A stretch of 64,000 nt of DNA from Rhizobium sp. BK399. GTDB lineage: Bacteria > Pseudomonadota > Alphaproteobacteria > Rhizobiales > Rhizobiaceae. The notes below the pieces were generated by a model that had not been told where the DNA came from, searched no databases, and worked only from the letters and a program-made list of their open reading frames with translations. Both the position numbers and the translations under genes were made by a program. Within the stretch, counting starts at the first letter, position 1, and every line of letters begins with the position of its first letter. The DNA lies in NCBI RefSeq assembly GCF_014194695.1, contig NZ_JACIAH010000008.1, forward strand, positions 124,001-188,000, read 5' to 3'. This document shows, one piece after another, positions 44,437 to 53,128 of this stretch.

Positions 44437-45387
44437 ATGTCCGAAGTCACCGAACAGAAAACGGGCGAGTTGGCCACCGAGGCCGCAACGCCAGCTTCGA
44501 TCGTCGAAGCTTTGAAGGCCGTTGCAGGCAACCCACCGAAAGTCCGTGCGAGCTTCGCCAAGGGCCGCTGTGTTCGCGGACACTATGCACCATCCGACCG
44601 GGCCGCCGAAATCACGCGCTCCGTCAGCTTCACCAAGCCTGGTCGCGTGCTTGCGCGGTTCTCGATGGGCGGCGGCAATCCGAAAGTGCCGGACACGAAC
44701 AATCTGGTACTACGAGGCTTCAGTTTCCGGATCGAGACCGAGGGCCAAACCTCAGACATCCTCGTCGAAAGCGCGCCAGTACACTTCGCGCGCACGCTCG
44801 ACCAGATGTTGGCCTTCCTAAAGGCCCGCATCCCGGGTGCCGATGGCAAGCCGGACCCCAGCAAAGTGAAGGCTTTCTCAGAGGCCAATCCTGAGACGCT
44901 TAATCAGGCCAAGTATGTCGCGGCTCGTCCGCTCCCGGCAAGCTTCGCTGGTACGACGTACTGGGGCGTCCACTCGTTCCCGGTCACCAACGCGGCGGGG
45001 ATGTCGCGGTTCGTCAAGTTCAAGGTGGTGCCGCTGGTCGGCGACCTGACTCTGACCGAGGACGAAGCAAAGGAGCAGGCTCCGGATTTCCTGCACCGAG
45101 ACCTGGGAGACCGCATTCGCGATGGGGGCTTGGCGTTCAACGTGATGGCGCTACTCGATCGCCCCGGCGATCCGACGATGGACGTCACAGTCCGTTGGCC
45201 CGACGAGGACGAGCGCGAAGCCGTGCTTCTAGGGACGATCACAATCGAGGGGATTGAAGAGGACGATGCATGCGACATTTCGGTGTTCGATCCGGGAACA
45301 CTGGCGGAGGGCATAGGCTATCCGCCGGACGAGATGTTCGCGGCGCGCCTGAAAGCTTATAGGATATCGCTCGCGAAGCGGCGTTGA
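44437..45387 (+). CDS. Catalase-family protein (SrpA-like), atypical active site
   Basis: 316 residues, start at 44437 because GGGAG lies six bases upstream. Small catalase-related fold: VLARFSMGGGNPKVPDTNNLVLRGFSFRIE, TYWGVHSFPVTNAAG, and near the C-terminus MFAARLKAYRISLAKRR with the presumed proximal heme Tyr. In the segment matching the catalase VHARG motif it reads RASFAKGRCVRGHY: the distal His position is Phe. The cytoplasmic location (no signal peptide) contrasts with the second copy at 47782. Catalase activity is doubtful; peroxidase or other heme chemistry is possible. Confidence 0.85.
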   Translation: MSEVTEQKTGELATEAATPASIVEALKAVAGNPPKVRASFAKGRCVRGHYAPSDRAAEITRSVSFTKPGRVLARFSMGGGNPKVPDTNNLVLRGFSFRIETEGQTSDILVESAPVHFARTLDQMLAFLKARIPGADGKPDPSKVKAFSEANPETLNQAKYVAARPLPASFAGTTYWGVHSFPVTNAAGMSRFVKFKVVPLVGDLTLTEDEAKEQAPDFLHRDLGDRIRDGGLAFNVMALLDRPGDPTMDVTVRWPDEDEREAVLLGTITIEGIEEDDACDISVFDPGTLAEGIGYPPDEMFAARLKAYRISLAKRR

Positions 45388-45438
45388 GCTTAGCAGACTT
45401 TCGAAAGCAACTTAACTGCCCCGGGGAGGACGTCTGGG

Positions 45439-46335
45439 ATGCGCAGTCAGGGAATTTATGGCCGAAGCCTCGGCGACCATTTCCACCTAAACGACGCTCC
45501 GGCGATCGTGACCAAGACGCTGAAGCGCTCCGAGGTCGCGGTCACGCATATCAAGTGCAGGAAGCCCAGCTTGACGTCCTCGATCCCCACCGAGGACGCT
45601 TACCTAGTCGCGTATCAAATTGAGGACTGCATCGAGCACGAGCTTTGGATCAACGGGAAGGGAACGGGAAGGCTTCCGTTTTTCGGCGGCCAGACCTCGT
45701 TCTACGATCTTCGCGAGGACCCGATGTCATTCATCGGCGAGACGTCGAACTGCATGATGTATTATCTGCCGAAGTCCGCACTGGACACGATTGCCGAGGA
45801 GCATGGCAAAAGATTCGGCGAACTGCAGATGCGGTCGGACAAGCCCGCAGACGATCCGGTGATCGCAGCTTTGAGCGCCACACTGATGCCGGCCTTCGCC
45901 AACCCGGAATATGCAAGCCAGTTGTTCCTCGACCACACGACGCTTGCCGTCGCCAACCATATCGCCCACCGCTATGGAAGCCTTCATGCCATCACCAAGG
46001 CCGTCACTGGAGGCCTCACGGCGAAGAACGAGAAGCGTGCAAAGGAGATCATCGAGGCCAACATTACCGGCGAGATATCCTTGAGCGATCTCGCCTTTCA
46101 GTGTGGGCTGTCGGCACGGCATTTCGCGCGCGCTTTCAAGCAATCAGTGGGGGTGGCGCCGCATCACTGGCTGGTCATGCGCCGTTGTGAACGCGCAAAA
46201 GACCTCCTGCAATGGTCCGCGCTGACGCTCGCCGATATCGCGCTCGCATGCGGGTTCGCCGACCAGAGCCATTTCACCCGCGCGTTTTCCCGGGTTGTCG
46301 GCATCTCGCCCGGCGCATGGCGCAGGCTGTCATAG
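45439..46335 (+). CDS. AraC-family regulator, paralog 2
   Basis: 298 residues. N-terminal domain like its neighbours (MRSQGIYGRSLGDHFHLNDAPAIVTKTLKRSEVAVTHIKC); C-terminal helix-turn-helix pair ISLSDLAFQCGLSARHFARAFKQSVG and LTLADIALACGFADQSHFTRAFSR, ending SPGAWRRLS. It starts 51 bases after the catalase-like gene, and paralog 3 starts nine bases after its stop, so the three may be one transcript. Confidence 0.92.
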   Translation: MRSQGIYGRSLGDHFHLNDAPAIVTKTLKRSEVAVTHIKCRKPSLTSSIPTEDAYLVAYQIEDCIEHELWINGKGTGRLPFFGGQTSFYDLREDPMSFIGETSNCMMYYLPKSALDTIAEEHGKRFGELQMRSDKPADDPVIAALSATLMPAFANPEYASQLFLDHTTLAVANHIAHRYGSLHAITKAVTGGLTAKNEKRAKEIIEANITGEISLSDLAFQCGLSARHFARAFKQSVGVAPHHWLVMRRCERAKDLLQWSALTLADIALACGFADQSHFTRAFSRVVGISPGAWRRLS

Positions 46336-46344
46336 GAGGTTGAT

Positions 46345-47244
46345 ATGGAGGAGACTGGGGCATACGGCGAGCGCCTGCGAAAGACTTTCAAAGTGGCCCG
46401 CGCGCCGTTCGTCGTGGCCAAGACGTTGAAGAACGCGCGGATCGCAGTCACCGAAATCCGCTGCGACAAGGCCAACACGGGGTTGAGCGAACCGATCCCG
46501 GTCGAGGACGCTTTCCTGATGACTGTGCAGCTGCGAGAGGTTCCGGCGCACGACATGTTTCTCGACGGCAAACAGGTGAAGACTGCGGTTCTCCCGGTCG
46601 GCACGGCAAGCTTCTACGACCTCCGAACATCGCCCATGGCTAACAGCATCAGCGCCTTCAATCACATTAGCTTCTATGTTCCACGGGCTGCATTGGCCGC
46701 CATAACCGATAAGGAAGGCATCCCACCCATGGATGGCTTCAACCACAATCCCGGCATCGGAGTACAGGACCCCGTGATGTACAATTTGGTCCGCGCCATG
46801 CTCCCCGCTTTCCGGTTTCCGGGTCTCGCGAACCAGCTTTTCGTAGACCACCTGACGGTCGCTGCCACGGCGCATGCCGTGCGCTATCACGCCTGTGCCG
46901 TGCGCCAGCAAGCGGCGCGATATAAGTCCCTTTCATCTCTGGAGCTTTCCATGGCGCAGGAGAGGCTGTCCGAACATCTCGACGGTGACTTACGGCTTGA
47001 GGACCTGTCGGATGAATGTGGCATGTCGCCCCTGGAGTTTGCATCTGCTTTCGAAGAGACCGCTGGCCGGTCCATCCACGCCTGGCGCGGCGACCTGAGG
47101 ATCGAGCGGGCGAAACGGCTGATCGTCAAGGGTTACGACACCGAGACGACGTCCGGCCTTCTCGGCTATGAAAATGCAGAAGACTTTGTGAGGGATTTCC
47201 ATCGCAGGACTGGTATCGACCCTCGAGGCCTGACTAGGCAATGA
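46345..47244 (+). CDS. AraC-family regulator, paralog 3, divergent DNA-binding half
   Basis: 299 residues, GGAGG seven bases before the ATG. The N-terminal effector domain is close to the other paralogs (GAYGERLRKTFKVARAPFVVAKTLKNARIAVTEIRC). The C-terminal half keeps the first helix-turn-helix (LRLEDLSDECGMSPLEFASAFEETAG), but the second is eroded: TETTSGLLGYENAEDFVRDFHRRTG lacks the usual A-CGF-D-SHF. It may bind DNA differently, or act by pairing with a paralog. Confidence 0.88.
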   Translation: MEETGAYGERLRKTFKVARAPFVVAKTLKNARIAVTEIRCDKANTGLSEPIPVEDAFLMTVQLREVPAHDMFLDGKQVKTAVLPVGTASFYDLRTSPMANSISAFNHISFYVPRAALAAITDKEGIPPMDGFNHNPGIGVQDPVMYNLVRAMLPAFRFPGLANQLFVDHLTVAATAHAVRYHACAVRQQAARYKSLSSLELSMAQERLSEHLDGDLRLEDLSDECGMSPLEFASAFEETAGRSIHAWRGDLRIERAKRLIVKGYDTETTSGLLGYENAEDFVRDFHRRTGIDPRGLTRQ

Positions 47245-47302
47245 TGGATAAAGCGGCGGATCGGTCTGCGGTCCGAGCACCAAACGCCAAGCATAGTGGT
47301 GT

Positions 47303-47557
47303 TCACATAGGCTTATCGCCGAATGAATTCATTTTGCTCCAATATCCGTTAGCCGCGGCAATCGTCTGGAAGTTTACAGCGACGATCTGGCATGCCGTTA
47401 AGATGCTCTCCGCGTCGTCCTCGTAGATCGCGAGTAGACGGTCTCGGATTTGGTTCGAAGGTTGCACCATCTTCACTATCTCCCAAGAGATTCTTGCCGC
47501 CAGGTCCAACCCCTGCCGGGGTGTTTCGGTTTCAAGCGACGAAGTAAAGTCTTGCAT
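47303..47557 (-). CDS. Small helical protein, unknown
   Basis: 84 residues from the ATG at 47557, preceded by GGAGG at ideal distance. Predicted mostly alpha-helical (GLDLAARISWEIVKMVQPSNQIRDRLLAIYEDDAESILTACQIVAVNFQTIAAANGYW), no signal peptide. Divergent from the secreted catalase-family gene with 224 bases between. No family recognised; it may be controlled together with the catalase. Confidence 0.65.
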   Translation of the reverse strand: MQDFTSSLETETPRQGLDLAARISWEIVKMVQPSNQIRDRLLAIYEDDAESILTACQIVAVNFQTIAAANGYWSKMNSFGDKPM

Positions 47558-47781
47558 GGTTTGCCTCCGGTTTCTTGTTGTCCATCCGAGCATACTAGAG
47601 GCCTGCTGGTCTAAATTATTGGATGGCGGCGACATAGATTGCAGCATTCGGCCATTCCAGGCGGCAGCGGTCCCGCTATTTGATGGCCGATTTTGGAAAA
47701 GCGCGGCATCCACGGAAAATCCGCGCGGTTTTATCGAGAGCATGGTGCTTGGGGCTGAGGACAGCCGCGAAGGAGCAACCC

Positions 47782-48783
47782 ATGTCAAAGATCACCAACG
47801 TCATTCCGATTATCAAGTACTTTCTGGCGACGGCTGCCGTTTGCGCGACCGCCATGGCGTCGCCTTCAAGCGCGACCGACCAGAAAGAGACCCCGCAAGA
47901 CCTGGTAAACGCGCTGCATGGAACGTTTGGCGCGCACCATCAGCGCGCAGTGCACACAAAGGGCGTCATGGTCGTAGGCTCGTTCACACCCGACAACGAG
48001 GCGCGTGCGCTGACGACGGCGTCGTTGTTTACCGGGGGCACGCGTCCAGTCATCGCACGGTTCTCGCTGTTTGCCGGGGTTCCGGACATTCCTGACACGG
48101 CGAACGGCGCGGCTCCGACGGGCCTCGCGATAAAGATTGCGGCGAAGGACGGCACCGAGTTCGACTTCGCCACTGATCAGCATAACGGCTTCGTGGTCGC
48201 GACAAGTGACGAGTTTGCCAATTTCCTGAGACTCGTCGCCGCAAGCGGCCCGGGGGTCGCTCATCCCACACCGCTCGAGACCTTCCTTCAGGAGCATCCG
48301 GTGTCGAAGCACTTTGTCGAAACTCTTACCTCTCCGGCTTCCTACGCAACGGCGACATTTTTCGGCATCAATTCATTCAAGTTCACCAATGCCGGGGGAA
48401 ATTCGGTATTTGTGCGTTATCGCTTTGTGCCGAAGGCCGGAGAGCATTACCTCACGCCTGCCGAGCTGAAGGCGATGAAACCGAACTACCTGCAGGACGA
48501 CATCGTGGCGCGGATCGCCAAAAAAGCCGTCCGATTCGACTGGTACGCCCAGATCGCAGAAGCGGGGGATAGGATCGAGGACCCCTCCATTGCCTGGCCG
48601 GAAAGCCGTAAGCTGGTCAAGCTGGGCAGCTTCACCTTCGACAGACTGCCCGAAGACAAGGCGATCGTCGACAAACAGACGCTTTTTCTGCCCGGCTCGA
48701 GTCATCCCGGTATCGATCCAGCCGATCCGATGCTCACTTTCCGCAATCACACTTATCCGATCTCGTTCGGTGAGCGGCAGTAG
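47782..48783 (+). CDS. Secreted catalase-family protein (SrpA-like)
   Basis: 333 residues, AAGGAG before the ATG. Signal peptide (IIKYFLATAAVCATAMASPSSA), so periplasmic. Catalase-related fold with an intact distal His (QRAVHTKGVMVVGSF), PVIARFSLFAGVPDIPDTANGAAPTGLAIKI, FFGINSFKFTNAGG and the proximal Tyr region DPMLTFRNHTYPISFGER. Probably a heme peroxidase/catalase guarding the cell envelope. About one third identical by eye to the cytoplasmic copy at 44437, which lacks the His. Confidence 0.9.
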   Translation: MSKITNVIPIIKYFLATAAVCATAMASPSSATDQKETPQDLVNALHGTFGAHHQRAVHTKGVMVVGSFTPDNEARALTTASLFTGGTRPVIARFSLFAGVPDIPDTANGAAPTGLAIKIAAKDGTEFDFATDQHNGFVVATSDEFANFLRLVAASGPGVAHPTPLETFLQEHPVSKHFVETLTSPASYATATFFGINSFKFTNAGGNSVFVRYRFVPKAGEHYLTPAELKAMKPNYLQDDIVARIAKKAVRFDWYAQIAEAGDRIEDPSIAWPESRKLVKLGSFTFDRLPEDKAIVDKQTLFLPGSSHPGIDPADPMLTFRNHTYPISFGERQ

Positions 48784-48957
48784 GCTGGCGAGGATTACGC
48801 TTTTCAGCCGTCCCGTCATGCCGGGGCGGCTCAACGAGCGAGGATGAACATTGGACGCGCTATTTTCTGATCTTCCAGAATTTTTTGTGGGCACGAGACG
48901 ATCCATCGCGAGGATGCCTTTCTGGCGCTCGTCCGCTCTGGCTCTTAGCCTGACTCA

Positions 48958-49862
48958 TCACCCTCTCTTAATTCGTCGCCACGCTGCGGGACTTTCCCCG
49001 ACGGACTGCGTGAACGTCCGGGTGAAATGGCTTTGGTTGGCGAAGCTCGTAATGTGCGCGATTTCCTCGATTGACATTCGACTGTTCTCCAAGAGGTCCT
49101 TTGCGCGCTCCAACCGGCGGGCGACCACCCATTTGTATGGCGAGACGCCATTGGTCTGGGCGAAGGCGCGCGTGAAATGCCGCACGGAAAGGCGGCATGC
49201 GTCCGCCAGCACCTGCAATGAGATGTCGCCTTTTAGATTAGCCTCGAGCATTTCCTTCACGCGCCGCTGCTGCCAGGGCGCAAGCCCGCCTTGTCGAACG
49301 GCCGCCTTCTGCTTCACGCCACAATACGTTGTCAGCATGTGGATCGCCGCAGCCGTTAATACGTGGTCAACGAATATCAGGCTGGCTTGTTCGGGACAGT
49401 CAAAGGCGGTCAAGATTGCAGAGCCCAGCATTTCTGGGGGTCAGGATGAAGTAGGAATGACTCTGAGCTTATCTCACATGTTGTCGATAGGGCATTACGC
49501 TCGGCCAAGGCTTCCAACGCCCTGATTGGATAGTGGAACTGGATGCAATCGACAGGGCTTAGAAACCGTGCCTGATTGTTTCGCCTAAGGTCCGTCAGCG
49601 ATGTCATGGGAGCGCTGGTTGGCGCTTGCAGCGATATCGCTTGCCCATCCACCCACCTTTCCCGAATATAGTTTGGAGTGAGGGCTACCGATGCGATGAA
49701 GGCGTCGTCCAATTCAAGTGGCTCGGTCTTCTCGTCGTTGGGATTGCCGACCACCAATCGCAGGGCAGCAAATGCTCGGTTCTTTATGGCACGTGACGAC
49801 ACTACCGGAACGTCCTCGGAGCCGCAGATCGAAGCCATGCGCCTACAGTATTCGAGCGTCAC
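48958..49862 (-). pseudogene. Frameshifted AraC-family regulator, paralog 4
   Basis: The N-terminal part (49410-49862) resembles the effector domain of the other three (LELDDAFIASVALTPNYI, LRRNNQARFLSPVDCIQFHYPIRALEALAER). It runs into a stop near 49410. The other frame (48958-49431) supplies MLGSAILTAFDCPEQASLIFVDHVL, SLQVLADACRLSVRHFTRAFAQTNG and MSIEEIAHITSFANQSHFTRTFTQ...PAAWRRIKRG. One missing base in an A run near 49428 accounts for the break; total 905 bases. Recent pseudogene or sequence error. No start codon is certain: GTG or ATG at or near 49862. Confidence 0.85.
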
Positions 49863-50530
49863 AACACCTTCTCCAGCTCACCTCATCGAGTTCCATTTTC
49901 CCGTTGCTAGAAACGTTATCTTGAAGGCGGCAGTCAACCGTTGAAGATTTGGGACATTAAAAGCAATGGAGGGGATGCCAGGATTGGCTTAGGTCTTCCG
50001 GGGAGGGAGCTTTGGGCGGGTAATTGTGGGAAGGTCGCGGCAAATTCCTTGTCTGTCTTGCAGTCACTGTCGAAGCTCAGGGCGGAACAGCAATTCACGT
50101 TCTCCGACATTGGCGACCGCACTTGGACTAGAGGTCGTCATCCTTGCTCCCAACGTTGGCATTGACCAGAACGTCGAGAGGCGAGACTGTCGCATCTCTA
50201 ACTGGCCCAACTGTCGCATTACTAAATAGCCCCTACAAGAGAGTGTTCCATAAGATAGATTATGCCACTTTTGCAATTATAAATTGTAATAAACATAATA
50301 TGCTCGTCATTAGATGGTTCCGGGAACCCCGCTTCGGCAACGGACGCGCTGCATCTGCTGTCGTCCGATTGGCCAATACAAGATAGTTCCTCCTTTCTCG
50401 AAGCGATGGAAGCATCTCAGGGCGTTGGGAATGGCACCGTGACAAACGAGGCGGCTCAATATGCCTTTCTAGCCGCGGCGATGGATGCGGGCATCGCTTT
50501 CGAGTTTCCCTGAGGCCAATCAGACCGGCA
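49863..50530. other. Gap with no recognised gene
   Basis: Lower GC around 50240-50310. A few short frames are open but none has a family motif that survives inspection. A minus-strand phrase LDVLVNANVGSKDD near 50130-50180 hints at a decayed SDR but is too short to annotate. Confidence 0.35.
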
Positions 50531-50544
50531 AGCCAAGGGGCTCA

Positions 50545-50675
50545 TTGCGTGGAACAAATGCCGGGAGGGCTTGTTCGGGACAGGAAGAACCGGCCCGCAA
50601 TTCCCCGTCCTCCCTCGGCCCAGTCGCGGGGGTGCCCCACCTGCTCCGCGTTCAGGTGGGGCTCTTTATATCTTA
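50545..50675 (+). ncRNA. Candidate small RNA ending in a strong terminator
   Basis: Three successive hairpins on the plus strand: GAACAA/TTGTTC (50552-50557 with 50571-50576, inner GCC/GGC); CCCGC/GCGGG (50594-50598 with 50626-50630) whose loop holds TCCTCCC; and a perfect ten-pair stem GCCCCACCTG/CAGGTGGGGC (50634-50662) followed by TCTTTATATCTT. The layout resembles the candidate at 39506. No promoter found, so the 5' end is a guess. Confidence 0.35.
50634..50668 (+). terminator. Rho-independent terminator
   Basis: Ten-base-pair perfect GC-rich stem with a nine-base loop, followed by a T-rich tail. No protein gene on the plus strand ends nearby, so the transcript it closes is probably a small RNA. 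Confidence 0.7.
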
Positions 50676-50974
50676 TGCCTGCCTGGTCCACCACACTTTT
50701 GCGTGGGATCTCCCGGCGACGTCCTGATGTCGTCCCTTGTTGACGAGCGGCTCTCGAACCTCCGGCGCCTTTCCTAGGCCCCATTCCTAGACGTCCTGCC
50801 GTGGAAGCCTCAAGCACTCGGCACTCTCGCATCCGAGCACTTGGTCGCCCGTGCCGTCTCGGATGGAACCCGGCGGTCACGGAAGCGCTCGCGCGAGATT
50901 GAGCAGCGGCTGCTGGGTGGGCGACATGGTCACCATGAACTTGATCAGCAGGCCAACCGTGCCATACACGGTCG

Positions 50975-52171
50975 TTATGGATTAGGTATTGAGCACTGTC
51001 CGACGGGGATATCATTGAAAACCATAGGGATATCGGCAGCAGTGCCCTTCGAGTCGCAATCGATCGTCACCCCGACGACGCTGCCCCAACGGTCGATGAT
51101 GACATCCCTCGCCCGTTCCTGCTCTTCAACCGTTGGAAAGAGTGGATCGGCCTCGGTGCCTGAACCTCGGGATTGTGCCTCAGGCATCGGCAATTTGGGC
51201 ATCCTGCCACTGCGGACCATTTCCCCTGAACGAATTGGATGGCAATGGCCGTCGGCGAACATGAGCTGGGTTTCATCCGAGTACAGGTACTCGAGCCACA
51301 GACGGGCGGCATTCGGATGTGCGGCGAAAGCGCTGATCGCCTGCGCATAAACCCCCGCGACCACGCCGGTCTTCGGCCTGATGATTTCGATCCTGCTCTT
51401 GTCCTTCAGTCTCTCGCGGTCCGCAATAGCAAGATAGTCCCAACGGATGAGGATCGGCGTTCGTCCGTCGACAAGCGTAGCGAGATTGCCGACGAGCGAG
51501 ACGAAGTTTCCTTTCTCATGGAGGGTGGCGAAAAACGTCAGCCCCAATTCGGCGGCCGTCTCATGGTTGCCGCCCGCTGCCGAAAGGCCGGCGGCGAAAA
51601 TGCTCTGGATTGCCTGATTGGAACCAAGATCCCCGGCTAGACCAACCGCGCCCTTATATGCAGGCTTTTGAAGATCCGCCCAATTGGTCGGCAATATCCT
51701 GATGATGTCCGTGTTCACCTCTATCGCGATCGTTCCATAGTAGGCGCCGGCCCAGTATCCGTCCGCATCCTTGGCGGCGTCCGGGATGGTCGCCCAGGTC
51801 CTCACTTTGTAGGGCTGAAGCAACCCCTCCTTTTTCGCTGACGAAGCGAAAGGGTGGCCAACGTCTATCACGTCAGGCGCAGGCGCAGCACTCACCGCCC
51901 GCGCGTTTCTTATCTCGTCGATCACCTTGGTGGATCCGATGTCCGGCGAAAGCTCGATCACCGGTATCCCGAACCTTGTCTTGAAACCGTCGATGATGGC
52001 ACCGTACCCGCACCAGTCGTGGGGCAAACCGATGACGTTGAGCTGGCCTTCAGCCTTGGCGGCCGCAACCAACTCATCGAGTGGTGTCGCTTCGGTCGCT
52101 ACGGCAAATGCGAGCCACCCCGCTGTTGCCGAAGCTAGGAGTAAGGAATGTTTCGTCCACTCACCTCCCAT
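50975..52171 (-). CDS. Orphan periplasmic solute-binding protein (iron/polyamine/thiamine type)
   Basis: 398 residues from the ATG at 52171, seven bases after GGGAG. Sec signal (HSLLLASATAGWLAFAVATEA). The mature protein has the type II binding fold of the PotD/iron-binding group: AAAKAEGQLNVIGLPHDWCGYGAIIDGFKTRFG, APDVIDVGHPFASSAKKEGLL, NWADLQKPAYKGAVGLAGD, AISAFAAHPNAARLWLEYLYSDETQ. The ligand is unknown. No permease or ATPase gene follows on the minus strand; only short hydrophobic fragments remain below 50975, so the importer may have been lost. Confidence 0.88.
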   Translation of the reverse strand: MGGEWTKHSLLLASATAGWLAFAVATEATPLDELVAAAKAEGQLNVIGLPHDWCGYGAIIDGFKTRFGIPVIELSPDIGSTKVIDEIRNARAVSAAPAPDVIDVGHPFASSAKKEGLLQPYKVRTWATIPDAAKDADGYWAGAYYGTIAIEVNTDIIRILPTNWADLQKPAYKGAVGLAGDLGSNQAIQSIFAAGLSAAGGNHETAAELGLTFFATLHEKGNFVSLVGNLATLVDGRTPILIRWDYLAIADRERLKDKSRIEIIRPKTGVVAGVYAQAISAFAAHPNAARLWLEYLYSDETQLMFADGHCHPIRSGEMVRSGRMPKLPMPEAQSRGSGTEADPLFPTVEEQERARDVIIDRWGSVVGVTIDCDSKGTAADIPMVFNDIPVGQCSIPNP

Positions 52172-52491
52172 GGCCGCTCCCTTCAACGTGATGGCCAAAG
52201 CTTGTTTAATTATAGCAGTCATGGAGTTGGAGAAAAATCGCTAAAAGGCCGCCTAGTTCGTCATAGGCGTAAGGACGCCGATCCAGAGGGCCATGGCATC
52301 GGTAGAAGATCGTCGATCTCGGCCAGTGACTTGCAGGGGCTGAGAATCTCACCCGGCCGCCGAACGGCAGTAACCGACATAGGAGATTTCTGCGCGCGCA
52401 CCCGGCTACAATCCGCAACCCTCGCCGATGTCGGACGTTATCGCACCATGACGCGGCCCGAATGCGCCGCCGTGCAACAGCGGAGAACGCC

Positions 52492-52761
52492 ATGAAGAAC
52501 ATCCTAGACTGGCTCGAAGAGAACGTAGACAATGACGATGTGAATTTCGATGGGGAACCCGCCCTGGAACAGCAAGCCGAGATCATTCGGGCGAAAGCGG
52601 AAGCTGCCGGCTATTTGGCCGCAGATCTCTACAGAGCATGTGGTGGCGGCATCGCCGAATATCTCAGAAATCGGCGTAGAGAAGCTGTTGGCGAGAACAC
52701 CGACGGTAAATTGGCGGGCGACGCCTCTCCCGGTATTACGCCCGGTTTCAACCAGCAATGA
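52492..52761 (+). CDS. DUF768-like small protein
   Basis: 89 residues, GGAGAAC before the ATG. It opens NILDWLEENVDNDD and continues with a helical segment (AEIIRAKAEAAGYLAADLYRACGGGIAEYLRNRRRE), resembling the small DUF768 proteins that are abundant in Mesorhizobium. Function unknown. Confidence 0.6.
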   Translation: MKNILDWLEENVDNDDVNFDGEPALEQQAEIIRAKAEAAGYLAADLYRACGGGIAEYLRNRRREAVGENTDGKLAGDASPGITPGFNQQ

Positions 52762-52906
52762 GCGGCGAACATGCGGAGGCCGCTCAACCATCGGGTGGAA
52801 GCGCCATCAAACCAGTGATAGTGGATGTAGCGATCGTCGGATCTGGCTTTGAGAGCGGACAACGGGACAAGCGCATTTTCAGTCGGGTCCCTGCTTGGAT
52901 CGCGTT

Positions 52907-53128
52907 ATGAGCCGATTTGAGGATACAGAAGCTGCCGTGACCGAGAAGCTGCGCGCACTAAAGCTGAAGCCAGACATGACAATCAACCTGTTCGACATTG
53001 CTGTTCCCTTGAACGCAGCTGGGTTTTCTCAGGAAGAAATCATGGCAATCCTCTATGCTCTGGAGCAGGACAAGATCGTCGCGTTTGCGCCGGGAAACAG
53101 GATTCGATTGCTGAAACGATTGCCCTGA
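52907..53128 (+). CDS. Hypothetical small protein
   Basis: 73 residues, acidic N-terminus, then a compact mixed segment (MTINLFDIAVPLNAAGFSQEEIMAILYALEQDKIVAFAPGNRIRLLKRL) that looks like a small winged-helix fold. An in-frame TTG four codons upstream is an alternative start; no strong ribosome-binding site precedes either. Not recognised. Confidence 0.55.
   Translation: MSRFEDTEAAVTEKLRALKLKPDMTINLFDIAVPLNAAGFSQEEIMAILYALEQDKIVAFAPGNRIRLLKRLP

Noticed and set aside
50064..50276. Possible SDR remnant (LDVLVNANVGSKDD)
   Set aside because: Only about 14 residues resemble the SDR NNAG region, in a frame that soon stops; too short to call.
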